This document shows positions 55,166 to 64,000 of a DNA stretch of 64,000 nucleotides, one piece after another. Origin of the DNA: Clostridium sp. (lineage in GTDB: Bacteria; Bacillota; Clostridia; Clostridiales; Clostridiaceae). How positions within the stretch are numbered: position 1 is the stretch's first letter; each line of letters opens with the position of its first letter. The DNA lies in NCBI RefSeq assembly GCF_029267215.1, contig NZ_JARIDH010000026.1, positions 30,014-94,013 of the forward strand, read 5' to 3'. Below the pieces are notes generated by a model. It was not told the DNA's origin and did not search any database. It was given only the letters and a program-made list of their open reading frames with translations. The translations under genes were made by a program, and so were the position numbers.

Positions 55166-55684
55166 TTAATTATTATTTATAACTTTACTTGATTTTATTG
55201 AATTACTTTTAAAATTTCTTTTCAAATCAATTAAATTTAGAATATTGTATACTATAGTTATCATTCCAGATAATGGTAAAGCTATATATATATATCCCAT
55301 TGGTATCCCTAATGCTGGTGATATCTGTCCCATTGCTAGATTACTTATTTGTAATCCACCTAAAACCAATACTAATAATGAAAATATTAATACCACTATT
55401 TCTGTAATTAAACCTAATATAAATTTAGCTTTAGGACTCTTATTCTCTAATTTTTGTCTAAAAAATACCATAGTCATATGATCTTTTTTCCCAAATACAT
55501 AAGATGAACCAAGTAAAGACATCCATACAAATGAATATATTAATAAATCTTCTGATATTGTACTTGGATTATTTAATATATATCGAGTTACTATTTGCCA
55601 AGTTCCTAAAATAACCATAAATCCCATTAGTGTCATACATATGATTTCTATTGTTTTGTTTAGTAAAATTCTTAATTTCTTCAT
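55166..55684 (-). CDS. TRAP transporter small permease subunit (DctQ-like)
   Basis: 172 residues with four membrane segments (about 13-32, 46-64, 85-108 and 127-146) and the DctQ signature RYILNNPSTISEDLLIYSFVWMSLLGSSYV (read in part). It pairs with the large permease subunit. GGAGG precedes its ATG, and it lies 22 bases after the binding-protein gene. Confidence 0.92.
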   Translation of the reverse strand: MKKLRILLNKTIEIICMTLMGFMVILGTWQIVTRYILNNPSTISEDLLIYSFVWMSLLGSSYVFGKKDHMTMVFFRQKLENKSPKAKFILGLITEIVVLIFSLLVLVLGGLQISNLAMGQISPALGIPMGYIYIALPLSGMITIVYNILNLIDLKRNFKSNSIKSSKVINNN

Positions 55685-55706
55685 ATCGCTTCCTCCATAA
55701 TAATAT

Positions 55707-56705
55707 TTACTTACTTCCTTTGTTTTGTATATTATTGTATAGAGTTTTCAACCTTTGATTTTTAATAAGTTCTTCATGAAGAGGGAAAACCTTTTCTTTA
55801 AAAGGTTTTAAGTCTGGATAATAGAATTCAACACCCATTTTTTCTGATTGTTTTTTAGCTTCTTCCACCTTTTCCTCCCATGCTTCAACTTCAAATTTAT
55901 TTATTTTATCAACTGCATCTAATATTATATTTCTATCTTCTTCATTTAAATTATCTAATAATTTAGAATTCATTATTAATATATCTGGTATCATTGCATG
56001 TTGGTTGTATGAATAATACTTAGCAACCTCACCATGCTTATTATTAGTTAATGCTAACTCATTATTTTCTGCCCCATCTATAACTTTTTGTTGAAGCGCT
56101 GTATAAACTTCACCAAAATTCATTGGAGTTGCTGCTCCACCTAATAATTCCATCATTCTTATATTAGTTGGACTTTGTTGAACTCTTATCTTTTTACCTT
56201 TTAAATCTTCTGGTTTCATTATTGGCTTATCTGTGGTGTACATATTTCTTGATCCTGCATCAAACCAGATAAGACCAACAAATCCTGATTCTCTAGTAGA
56301 CTCATATATTTCATTCATTATTTCATCATCATTCATTACAGCATGATAATGCTCTTTACTATCAAATAAATATGGTAAGTTAAATACACTATATAATTTA
56401 TTAAAACTTTCCAACAAACTTATACTTCCTACTGCTATATCAACAGCTCCAGTTTGAGTAAGTTCAACAACTTCTCGTTGTCCACCAAGTAATTCATTTG
56501 GATATACTTGTATATCAATTCTACTATTAGTGTTTTTTTCAACAATATTTTCAAACTCTTTTAATGCCAAATGTATTGGATGACTTTCTCCTTGATTATG
56601 AGCAACTCTCATTACTCTAACATCATTGTCTTTAGCATTACTACATCCTGATAAAATTAAACTTATTATGGATGTAAAAAAAATCATCTTAATAAATTTT
56701 CTCAT
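55707..56705 (-). CDS. TRAP transporter solute-binding lipoprotein (DctP-like)
   Basis: 332 residues. A lipoprotein signal with acceptor C21 (SLILSGC) precedes a DctP fold: HLALKEFENIVEK, the ligand-carboxylate arginine in KGKKIRVQQSPTN and the FGEVYTALQQKVIDGAENN segment. DctP-type proteins bind organic acids such as C4-dicarboxylates, sialic acid or sugar acids; this one cannot be assigned from sequence alone, and no catabolic gene neighbours it. AGGGGGAGGG precedes the start, and a CTAGTATACTAG palindrome lies about 60 bases upstream. Confidence 0.9.
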   Translation of the reverse strand: MRKFIKMIFFTSIISLILSGCSNAKDNDVRVMRVAHNQGESHPIHLALKEFENIVEKNTNSRIDIQVYPNELLGGQREVVELTQTGAVDIAVGSISLLESFNKLYSVFNLPYLFDSKEHYHAVMNDDEIMNEIYESTRESGFVGLIWFDAGSRNMYTTDKPIMKPEDLKGKKIRVQQSPTNIRMMELLGGAATPMNFGEVYTALQQKVIDGAENNELALTNNKHGEVAKYYSYNQHAMIPDILIMNSKLLDNLNEEDRNIILDAVDKINKFEVEAWEEKVEEAKKQSEKMGVEFYYPDLKPFKEKVFPLHEELIKNQRLKTLYNNIQNKGSK

Positions 56706-56765
56706 CTATAAACCCTCCCCCTACAATTTTTCAATTTACAATAACATTAATAAATTATTTATATA

Positions 56766-56777
56766 CTAGTATACTAG
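56766..56777. promoter_or_regulatory. Palindrome in the TRAP operon promoter region
   Basis: CTAGTATACTAG is a perfect 12-base palindrome, flanked by TATA- and GCATAT-type sequence, about 60 bases upstream of the DctP-like start. TATAC-centred palindromes of this kind are common GntR-family operators for sugar-acid transport operons; no such regulator is in the window. The binder is therefore an inference. Confidence 0.4.
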
Positions 56778-56866
56778 CATATCTTTCCCGCCAAAACAAT
56801 ATATATTACATTTTTTCAAAATTATTGTAGATTTTCATAAAAAAATAATTCATCTATATAAACCCA

Positions 56867-56898
56867 AAAGGTCTGTATCATAATGACACAGACCTTTT
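56867..56898 (-). terminator. Terminator of the second FliB-like gene
   Basis: AAAGGTCTGTATCA / TGACACAGACCTTT arms with one mismatch and a TAA loop, followed on the minus strand by T-rich sequence. It lies about 14 bases past the stop codon at 56912. It shares the core GTCTGTGTCA with the hairpin at 53686-53738. Confidence 0.85.
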
Positions 56899-56911
56899 TC
56901 ATATAAATAAA

Positions 56912-58114
56912 TTATAAGACTGAAATTAACTCTAAATATTCTTCTGTAATTAATATATCTCCAAATTTTTCTTCAATAAATTCAATAACTGCATCAGAAT
57001 TATTCCCTATGATTCTTGAGAAAACAACTATATAATCCTTAATATTTTGTGCAAAATTACCCTTATCTCCTAAAAACATCTTTAAAAACAAACTATATTT
57101 CACCAATAAATATTCTAATAATATTAATTGAAGTGATATTGCTATTTCCTCAATATCTTCATTAAGACAGTCCCCTAAAATTTTAACCACAATACAATTC
57201 TCAATTAATGAATTATAATTATTTAAATACTCATTAAAAATTTCTATCTGCCCTACTAATTCATTTATTTTTATTTTTCCTTTATAAATTTTCATAGAAA
57301 TATTTGAAATATCTTTTAAAGCCTCTTTTAATACAGGAACATTTTTATAGTTTTCTATAATATCTAAAAATAAATTATTAATAGTTTTAATTGATTTATT
57401 ATAATCAACATTTTTTCTTAACTGATTTTTTAAGTCATCAATATAAATTCTGTTATTATACTTATTAATTTCTTCTAAAACAAACTTTTCTGTAAGTTCA
57501 TCACTATTTAAAATATTAAGTATCATACCATAACTTATAATAAGTTTATCTTCAAATTTTATATCCTTTTCTTTAATTATTTTTATAATAGTATCTCTTA
57601 TTTTAAATTCTACTGACAAATTATTTATATTTTCTTCATCTTCTTTATGAAAGGATTTTAATGTTACTTCTCCTTTAATTTTTTCTACAATATCTACAAC
57701 TTCTGGACATGAACAAGATAATGTAAGCTCCCTTACCCCTTCAAATATATTTTCAAGTCTAGGAAAAGTCTTACATATTTTTGATAAATAATCATCTCCA
57801 TGATTTTTAACAATATTACAGAGTCCTTTATTATCTAAAAAAGGACACGCATCCCTTATTTCTTTATCAATTATTATATTTTCTTCTTCTTCAATAATTT
57901 TTAACTTGTCAAGAATATACTTACATTCATCTCCCTCTTTTTTAAGCTTATTATAAGTATCATAATCAATATTAATATCCCATCCAGAACAACAGGTAAA
58001 CTTACATTTATCTGCTATGCATGAAAACTCATCATACCCTGTCATCCTTTTATCTATAAAAAACTCATTCTTTTCACCTTTGTTTTTCTCCAAACTTTTT
58101 TTTCCCCTCTCCAT
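56912..58114 (-). CDS. Second FliB-like protein (flagellin lysine-N-methylase family)
   Basis: About 400 residues, cytoplasmic, with the same cysteine clusters as the protein at 38746-39990: CIADKCKFTCCSGWDINID and CPFLDNKGLCNIVKNHGDDYLSKICKTFPR (each in part). The C-terminal two thirds are helical and diverged, including IIGNNSDAVIEFIEEKFGDI. The ATG at 58114 has no ribosome binding site; a TTG seven codons later (58091-58093), nine bases after GAGAGGGG, is a likelier start. It is a single-gene unit ended by a strong terminator. Confidence 0.82.
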   Translation of the reverse strand: MERGKKSLEKNKGEKNEFFIDKRMTGYDEFSCIADKCKFTCCSGWDINIDYDTYNKLKKEGDECKYILDKLKIIEEEENIIIDKEIRDACPFLDNKGLCNIVKNHGDDYLSKICKTFPRLENIFEGVRELTLSCSCPEVVDIVEKIKGEVTLKSFHKEDEENINNLSVEFKIRDTIIKIIKEKDIKFEDKLIISYGMILNILNSDELTEKFVLEEINKYNNRIYIDDLKNQLRKNVDYNKSIKTINNLFLDIIENYKNVPVLKEALKDISNISMKIYKGKIKINELVGQIEIFNEYLNNYNSLIENCIVVKILGDCLNEDIEEIAISLQLILLEYLLVKYSLFLKMFLGDKGNFAQNIKDYIVVFSRIIGNNSDAVIEFIEEKFGDILITEEYLELISVL

Positions 58115-58269
58115 ATTTTATTCTAGCCATCTTATTTCATTGTTATTTTATCACAATATATACTTATATAATTTTTATAATATTAAACCTTAATTTATTA
58201 AGATTAAAATGTATTTAGTCTTAATTTATATTTAAACCCAAAATTCAACTAATTTTATATTTAAATCTA

Positions 58270-58602
58270 CTAATTTAATAATTTTTTCTTTTCAAAATCT
58301 TCAAACCAATTAGATTTTTTATAATATATAAAAAACATAATAGAACTTAAAAACCAAGTAATAGGATATGCCCAAAATACTAATGCTATATCATGTACTA
58401 AACTTGTAACAATATTTATATATAAAACACGTATTATACAAAAACAACTCAACATTGTTAACATAGGTATCTTTGACTTTCCAGCCCATCTTAAAACCCC
58501 TGATAAACAATGTGAGAAGGATAGTAGAAAATAATTTACTCTTTCAAATTTTTTAGTACCAATATTTTGACTTACAAATGTAGTAATTGCCGAAGATAAC
58601 AT
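58270..58602 (-). pseudogene. MATE efflux transporter remnant with internal deletion
   Basis: 110 residues with only a C-terminal MATE fragment. It opens mid-protein with TTFVSQNIGTKKFERVN, which in intact MATE proteins is followed by two membrane segments; here the sequence jumps directly to YFLLSFSHCLSGVLRWAGKSKIPML, so about 60 residues are missing, in addition to the entire N-terminal half. Its first ATG follows the TAA of the heptad-repeat gene directly. A second, intact MATE gene is at 2417-3739. Confidence 0.8.
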
Positions 58603-61188
58603 TTAACTAAAAAAATTTTTTATTTTTGTTAAAATAGTATCCTTTTTAGTATTTGCTTTTGATTTATTATCCTCATTAATATCAGTTGAATTTACTTCAG
58701 ACTTTTTATTCTCTTTATTACTTTTAACTGAATTACTTCTCATAACAAATTTTACTGTACCATCCATATCATCAGATAAACCTGAATATACTCCATAATC
58801 TTTTGACATTTTAATCAATTCATCCTTAACTTCTAAAAATCCCTCTATAGAATTTAAGGCAGTATTTCCTTTATTGCTTATTTGATCTAAGCCTTCTTTT
58901 TTAAGCTTTGAAACACCTTTATATAAATCACTAGTACCATTTTCTAATTTTTCTGTTCCTTTTAATATTTTAGCTGATGATGTTTTTAAAGAATTTGTAC
59001 CTTCTGCTAAAATATTTCCTCCCTTAGCTAATTCTCTAGCCCCTTCACTTAAAGCTAATCCACCCTCTTTTAATTTAGTAGTTCCATTATATAAATCTCC
59101 AACTGCTTGATTTATCTTCTTAGAATTAACACTCAAATCATTAGCCCCATTAGAAACTTTATTGCTACCTTCTTTTAATACTTCCGTTCCTTCTTGTAAT
59201 TCTTTTGTTCCAAAGGATAACTTTGTACTTCCTTTATATAAATCACCTAAAGCTTTATTTATTTTCCCAGAATTTAAATTCAATTCATTTGTTCCAGCTA
59301 ACAAAGTCTCACTTCCATTTTTCAACTTTGAAATTCCATTTTCTAAAGTTCCAGTAGAATCAGCTAATTTTTTGCTACCTAAATAAGCAGCACCTAGGCC
59401 TTTTGCCATATTATCTACTCCTGATTTTAAATTTTCTCCATTATTAACTAAGATTTCAAATTGATTGTTTAAATATTGAGAACTTTGTGAAGCCTTGTTT
59501 AATGTTCCTGACAATGTATTAGCTGAATTAGCTGCCACGCCTAAATTATTTTCCAAAGCCTTCAATCCATTTTTTTGACCTTCTGATACCTTAGATATTC
59601 CTCCACTTATTTTTTTTAGTGATTCTGTTAATTCTGGATTAGAATCTCCAAGGCCTTCTATTATTGAGTTTAAATTAGAAGAAAGTCCATCTAAATTTCC
59701 TGTACTATTAATTAAGTTTTCTACCCCATTACTTCCTTTTGAAAGTTCATCGCTTAATTTTTTTGCACCTAAAGAAGCTTCTCCTATTCCTTCATTTAAC
59801 TTAGAATATCCCCCTTGAATTTTAACTGAATTATCAACATATTCATTTACTCCATTAATAATAGCTTGTTTATTTTTTTCTAAATATCCAAGCCCCTTAT
59901 TTAAATCTAATATTCCTTGGATTAAAGTTGGTGCATCTTTGCTTAAATTAGCCAATCCATCATTTAAATCATTCATACCCTTTGATGTTTTAGAAACTCC
60001 TTCATTAAATGCTTCGTAATTATTTTTAATTTCTCCTAAACCATCACCTAATTGTTTTGAACCATTTACTAAGGATGAAACACTATTATTTAATTTATTT
60101 ACTCCATTATTTAAAGATGTTGCTCCCTCTGATAAGGATGATACACCTTCATTAAATACTTCATAATTATTTTTTATTTTTCCTGCTCCATCATTTAGAG
60201 AATTTGTTCCCTTAATTAATTCAGGAACTTTACTAGATAATTGATTTATTCCCTCATTTAATTTATTAGCTCCCCCTGATAAATCATTAACTCCATTATG
60301 AAAAGCTTTATAATTACTTGCTAAATCTTTTTGTCCTTCTAATAATTTTTTACTTCCTGATAAAAGTTCTTCCCCACCATTTTTAAGCTCATTTAAAGAA
60401 TTTTTCAAATCATTTAAAGTGTCTGCCCCTTTAAGTGTTTCTAACCCTTCACTTGAAGTTGTTACAACCATCATAACTGCTGGAATTTCAAAATTTGTTG
60501 TTTCACCAGTTATTTCTATGGAATCTTTTAAATCTAAATTTATATTTTTACTATCAATTAAATTATCTAAATCTAAAGATTCCTTAAGTCCTGGCAAAGA
60601 AATAAAAGTTATTAGCGAATTATTTCCATCATTTATAATTTTCCCTGAATTCACTTTGATATTTGAAAAATTATCATTAGATAAAATTAATTCTGTAGCA
60701 CTTAAAAATGGAGTGTATAAAAGTCTATTCTTTCCATTTATAGATTTAGTCTTATGTTCATTATTAGTAAGTCTCAATGTTATTTTAAAAGAACCTGACT
60801 TTCCTAAAATCTCCTTAGGATTTACTTCCTTTCCATTTAACTCATACTTAATTGATAAGGATACTGGTAATTTATTATTTGTTTCCCCTTGATAATAAAG
60901 ATTATTAGAATCTATATTCCAATTTAATTCCTCTCCACTTACTGTAGGTTTCTCATCTCCCTTAACATTTTTAATATTTTCTAAATTTGATTTATCATTA
61001 AAACTTCCTAAATTTTTGTCACTACTTATCCAATCACTAACTATCTGTTCCTTTGGATTTCCTTGTTCATCTAATATTACATAAACCGTTTCATCCTTTT
61101 TAATATCTTTTGCAAATACAATTCCTGATGTTGTGGTTGTTAATAAAGCTACTAAACATATAATTTTTTTTGATAATCCTCTATTCAT
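58603..61188 (-). CDS. Secreted X-X-X-Leu-X-X-Gly heptad-repeat protein
   Basis: 861 residues: signal peptide (1-26, cleavage near VFAKD), an N-terminal beta domain (about 30-250) and a very long region (about 260-800) of heptad-like repeats LNDGAGKIKNNYEVF, LSEGATSLNNGVNKL and similar, with Gly at regular spacing, followed by a short globular part and a charged tail. There is no clear C-terminal membrane segment. It overlaps the stop of the upstream MMPL gene by eight bases and GGAGG lies before its ATG. Such repeat proteins accompany MMPL/YhgE-type transporters in Firmicutes; it may scaffold the exporter in the envelope. Confidence 0.78.
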   Translation of the reverse strand: MNRGLSKKIICLVALLTTTTSGIVFAKDIKKDETVYVILDEQGNPKEQIVSDWISSDKNLGSFNDKSNLENIKNVKGDEKPTVSGEELNWNIDSNNLYYQGETNNKLPVSLSIKYELNGKEVNPKEILGKSGSFKITLRLTNNEHKTKSINGKNRLLYTPFLSATELILSNDNFSNIKVNSGKIINDGNNSLITFISLPGLKESLDLDNLIDSKNINLDLKDSIEITGETTNFEIPAVMMVVTTSSEGLETLKGADTLNDLKNSLNELKNGGEELLSGSKKLLEGQKDLASNYKAFHNGVNDLSGGANKLNEGINQLSSKVPELIKGTNSLNDGAGKIKNNYEVFNEGVSSLSEGATSLNNGVNKLNNSVSSLVNGSKQLGDGLGEIKNNYEAFNEGVSKTSKGMNDLNDGLANLSKDAPTLIQGILDLNKGLGYLEKNKQAIINGVNEYVDNSVKIQGGYSKLNEGIGEASLGAKKLSDELSKGSNGVENLINSTGNLDGLSSNLNSIIEGLGDSNPELTESLKKISGGISKVSEGQKNGLKALENNLGVAANSANTLSGTLNKASQSSQYLNNQFEILVNNGENLKSGVDNMAKGLGAAYLGSKKLADSTGTLENGISKLKNGSETLLAGTNELNLNSGKINKALGDLYKGSTKLSFGTKELQEGTEVLKEGSNKVSNGANDLSVNSKKINQAVGDLYNGTTKLKEGGLALSEGARELAKGGNILAEGTNSLKTSSAKILKGTEKLENGTSDLYKGVSKLKKEGLDQISNKGNTALNSIEGFLEVKDELIKMSKDYGVYSGLSDDMDGTVKFVMRSNSVKSNKENKKSEVNSTDINEDNKSKANTKKDTILTKIKNFFS

Positions 61189-63268
61189 TGTGTTTTCCTC
61201 CTTCAACACATTCAACAAAGCTTTTACTTGTTTTAACTATTAAGTTTTCACAAATCAACAAAATTCCTGGAAGTATAAACAATATAACAAACATACTGAT
61301 TATGGCCCCTCTTGCCATTAATGTGCATAAAGAACTAATCATTTCCATGTCAGAAATAATTCCTACTCCTGCTGTTGCTCCAAAAAATGTTAAAGCACTT
61401 GTTACAATTGATATTGTTGATCCTTGAAGTGATATTTTCATTGCTTCATATTTATCTTTATTCTTAGCTAGTTCCTCTTTAAATCTTGAAGTTAATAATA
61501 TTGCATAATCAACTGTTGCACCTAATTGTATAGTCCCAATTACTATGGATGCTATAAATGGAATACTTGTCTTAGTGTAATATGGAATTCCAAGATTTAT
61601 ATATATTGCAAGCTCTATAGCTAAAACTAAAATCACAGGTATTGTGGGAGATTTGAATATTATTAATATGATTATAAATATTGCTATTATTGATACAATG
61701 CTAACCATCTTAAAATCACGATCTGCTATAGTTATTAAATCATCAGTCAATGGGGCCTCTCCACCAACTAACCCTTCTTTATCGTACTTTTTAACAATAT
61801 TATTAATTTCTTTAAGTTGAATAGTAACTTCTTCAGAGGCTGCTTTATACTCTGAGTTAAGCATTATTTCTTCATATCCACCATTTTTAATTTTCTTTAA
61901 AAACTCATCTGGAATGAAACTTTCAGGTATTCTTGCTCCTACTATTTTCTCAAGTCCAATTACAGAAGTAACCCCCTTAACCTCTTCTAATTCTTTAATC
62001 ATCTCATTAACTTTATAAGAAGGTAAATCTTCATTTATAAGAATAATATTTGTAGACATCATATTATATTCTGTTTTTAATTTATTATTAGACACTATAG
62101 ATGGTAAATCTTTAGGAAGTGAATCATCTAAGTTATAATATACATCTGTATTTTTATATCCAATTAATGAAGGTATTAATAATAAAGCTCCAAATAAAAC
62201 AATAATTTTATGATGTTTTATAATAAAACTTGATGATTTATTGAACTTAGGTAATAACGTCTTGTGTTTAAACTTATTAATATATTTATCAAATACTAAT
62301 ATAAATGCTGGTAATACTGTAATTGTACATATCAATCCCAATATAACCCCTTTGGCCATAACAAAGCCAATATCTTTACCTAAGGATAATTGCATAATAC
62401 ATAAAGCTAAAAATCCAGCTATAGTAGTTAGTGAACTACCTGAAATTGAGCCAATTGTTTTTTCTATAGCAATAGCCATAGCACTTACATTATCTTTCTC
62501 AATTAATTTTTCCTCCTCATATCTATGAAGTAAAAATATTGAATAGTCCATTGTCACACCAAGTTGCAATACTGCTGACAAAGCCTTTGTAATATAGGAA
62601 ATATCTCCAAACCATATGTTAGTTCCCATATTATATACAATTGCTATTCCTATGCTTGTTAAAAATATTACTGGTGTTAAGAAAGACTCCATAGTTAATG
62701 CCAAAATTATCAATGAAAGAATTACAGCTATTAGTATATATATTGGTGCCTCATTGTCTGCTAAGTCCTTAGTATCTTTTATAACTCCTGCTATTCCACT
62801 TAAAAAAGCTTGCTTTCCAGTTATATCTCTTATCTCTTGTATAGCATTTTGAGTAGATATATCTGCATCACTTTCATTTAATTTAACAATCATAAGGGTT
62901 GAATTTTCAGAAAACATCATATCTTTAAGGCTAGAAGGTAAAATTTCCATAGGAACTGAAATATCTAAAAAATTATTTATCCATATAACTTCATTTACTC
63001 CCTCTACCCCTTCTACTTTTTTCTTTAGTTTTTCTACATCCTTATTCTCCATATTATCCACCATAAGCATGGCTAAGGATCCACAACCAAATTTTTCTTT
63101 TAAAATTGCTTGTGCTTGTCTTGTTTCTAAATCCCTTGGTAAATAACTTAATATATCATAATTTACTTTTGTTTTAAAATAACCAAAGATTGAAGGCACT
63201 AATAAGATTAATGATAATACTATTACAATAACTCTATTTTTAGTTATCATTTGTGATAATTTTTTCAT
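61181..63268 (-). CDS. MMPL/RND-family transporter (hydrophobe exporter)
   Basis: 695 residues with twelve membrane segments in two halves, each preceded by a large outer loop. Each half has the proton-relay-type pair GVTMDYSIFLLHRYEEE and GATVDYAILLTSRFKEE, as in MmpL and HAE3 transporters. Members export lipids, peptides or hydrophobic drugs using the proton gradient. AAGGAGGG precedes the ATG. It is the first gene of an operon with the heptad-repeat partner; substrate unknown. Confidence 0.9.
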   Translation of the reverse strand: MKKLSQMITKNRVIVIVLSLILLVPSIFGYFKTKVNYDILSYLPRDLETRQAQAILKEKFGCGSLAMLMVDNMENKDVEKLKKKVEGVEGVNEVIWINNFLDISVPMEILPSSLKDMMFSENSTLMIVKLNESDADISTQNAIQEIRDITGKQAFLSGIAGVIKDTKDLADNEAPIYILIAVILSLIILALTMESFLTPVIFLTSIGIAIVYNMGTNIWFGDISYITKALSAVLQLGVTMDYSIFLLHRYEEEKLIEKDNVSAMAIAIEKTIGSISGSSLTTIAGFLALCIMQLSLGKDIGFVMAKGVILGLICTITVLPAFILVFDKYINKFKHKTLLPKFNKSSSFIIKHHKIIVLFGALLLIPSLIGYKNTDVYYNLDDSLPKDLPSIVSNNKLKTEYNMMSTNIILINEDLPSYKVNEMIKELEEVKGVTSVIGLEKIVGARIPESFIPDEFLKKIKNGGYEEIMLNSEYKAASEEVTIQLKEINNIVKKYDKEGLVGGEAPLTDDLITIADRDFKMVSIVSIIAIFIIILIIFKSPTIPVILVLAIELAIYINLGIPYYTKTSIPFIASIVIGTIQLGATVDYAILLTSRFKEELAKNKDKYEAMKISLQGSTISIVTSALTFFGATAGVGIISDMEMISSLCTLMARGAIISMFVILFILPGILLICENLIVKTSKSFVECVEGGKHNE

Positions 63269-63638
63269 AAATATTCCCTCCTTTCATTTCACTAAATCCG
63301 TTAAGTTAAATGAATATTTTCCTCTTAAATCTTTTAAAATACAATAAAATTAAAATTGGGCTATGTTTTAAGAGAGTGTTAATTTTAAAAAAATATTTAC
63401 CAAGCTTATATGAAATTAAAATAAATACTAATTTTATTAGCTAAAAAATTTTCAAAAAACTTAACAGATTATAATGCATTTTTCTCCATTTTAATTTGGA
63501 ATAATATTACAATATATTTATATTAATAAATTTTTATGAAAAAAACTGCATTGAAAACTTATAAAACTCATAATAAAATTGAGTTTAAAGTTTTCAATGC
63601 AGTCTAAAAAATTCAACTTTTAATATTAAATTTAATCT
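63269..63638. other. Intergenic region between the MMPL operon and the terminal membrane gene
   Basis: AT-rich region holding the minus-strand promoter of the MMPL operon and the terminator of the next gene. No gene is visible. I find no strong promoter consensus. Confidence 0.4.
63545..63603 (-). terminator. Terminator of the truncated membrane protein gene
   Basis: ACTGCATTGAAAACTT pairs perfectly with AAGTTTTCAATGCAGT (63588-63603); an inner stem AAACTCA/TGAGTTT fills the loop. On the minus strand it is followed by TTTTTTTC. It lies about 35 bases past the stop codon at 63639. Confidence 0.9.
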
Positions 63639-64000
63639 CTATTTGTTTTCTAAAATTAAATCTTTATATACCTTAGTATCTTTGTAAATTTCATCTTTTA
63701 ATGGATTAAGTTTATTCTTTCTTATCTTATTAAGTTGATAAATTGCTAAAGAAGCATTTGCAATTAAAGATATTAAACTTACTACAAAGAAAGCAGTCTT
63801 ATTATGTGTTGTATGAACTGGTGCTATTCTATCAGCAAATTGTGGAATAGTCATAACAAACATAATCCAAAGTGCTAATGTTTGAGCTCTATGTTGTAAC
63901 CAAGCTCCTTTTTTTATAAAGAAAGTTGGTATAGTACATGAAAGTAATAATGCAACTCCACAGTAAATTGAGTGATCTGATATACAGTTATAAGTATAAG
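63639..64000 (-). CDS. Membrane protein of unknown function (5' end beyond the window)
   Basis: At least 120 residues remain open to the window edge, with no in-frame stop upstream. Hydrophobic segments include IYCGVALLLSCTIPTFF, TLALWIMFVMTI and FFVVSLISLIANASLAI, followed by a short charged tail (KNKLNPLKDEIYKDTKVYKDLIL in part). The true start lies beyond 64000, so an ATG at 63863 is internal. I do not recognise the family. Confidence 0.7.
   Translation of the reverse strand, partial: YTYNCISDHSIYCGVALLLSCTIPTFFIKKGAWLQHRAQTLALWIMFVMTIPQFADRIAPVHTTHNKTAFFVVSLISLIANASLAIYQLNKIRKNKLNPLKDEIYKDTKVYKDLILENK

Overview
The window is a very AT-rich (well under 35% G+C by eye) chromosomal segment of a spore-forming Clostridium, most probably C. 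perfringens. The species is an inference from codon and base use, strong AGGAGG-type ribosome binding sites, a GH85/CBM32 glycan-degrading lipoprotein, a FIVAR/CBM32 surface giant and a spore-photoproduct-lyase-type gene. Nearly every gene lies on the minus strand. The exceptions are the GH85 enzyme (26.9-29.7 kb), an ECF sigma/anti-sigma pair (33.6-35.5 kb) and a DUF4317 gene (44.9-46.3 kb). I see no rRNA, tRNA or CRISPR array.

Region by region. 0-11 kb is an envelope-stress and drug-resistance block: a truncated BceA-type ABC ATPase with a BceRS-type two-component system, a MATE exporter, an arsR-arsC pair without a pump, a YdbS/YdbT-type PH-domain membrane pair and a heterodimeric ABC exporter. 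11-13.3 kb is a bactofilin operon (yhbF/yhbE-like) ending in a MerR-like yhbD gene; copies of one DNA motif upstream of and inside it suggest autoregulation. 13.5-18 kb has a BCCT transporter, a small membrane protein and a GH2 glycosidase. 18-21 kb has a Crp/Fnr regulator next to a CoA-disulfide reductase/rhodanese fusion, with a Crp-like palindrome upstream. 21-26.5 kb holds a coiled-coil protein, a divergent SPL-type radical SAM protein, a polysaccharide deacetylase lipoprotein, small unknowns and a Cof-type HAD phosphatase. 26.9-29.7 kb is the GH85 endoglycosidase. 30-33 kb has a TPR membrane protein, an L-cysteine desulfidase-family enzyme and small membrane proteins.

33.6-44 kb carries the ECF sigma/DUF4179 pair, a PAS-GGDEF-PHP fusion, an HAD phosphatase, a FliB-like protein, an APH-like kinase, glycerol dehydrogenase and a PanE-like reductase. 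A roughly 740-bp gene-poor stretch at 44.2-44.9 kb contains a structured element resembling the right end/omegaRNA scaffold of IS200/IS605-family transposons, with no tnpA or tnpB beside it. 46.4-53.5 kb encodes a 2355-residue surface protein with repeated mucin/carbohydrate-binding-like modules and a transglutaminase/cysteine-protease-like core. 53.8-56.7 kb is a TRAP transporter operon, 56.9-58.1 kb a second FliB-like gene, 58.3-63.3 kb an MMPL transporter plus a secreted heptad-repeat partner abutting a MATE remnant. The window ends inside a small membrane protein gene.

The leading items for follow-up are the yhb operon with its repeated operator-like motif, the orphan omegaRNA-like element, the giant surface protein, the SPL-like protein lacking the expected catalytic cysteine, the GGDEF-PHP fusion and the two FliB-like proteins in what is probably a non-flagellated host. 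All functional statements are from reading sequence and family knowledge; no search was run.
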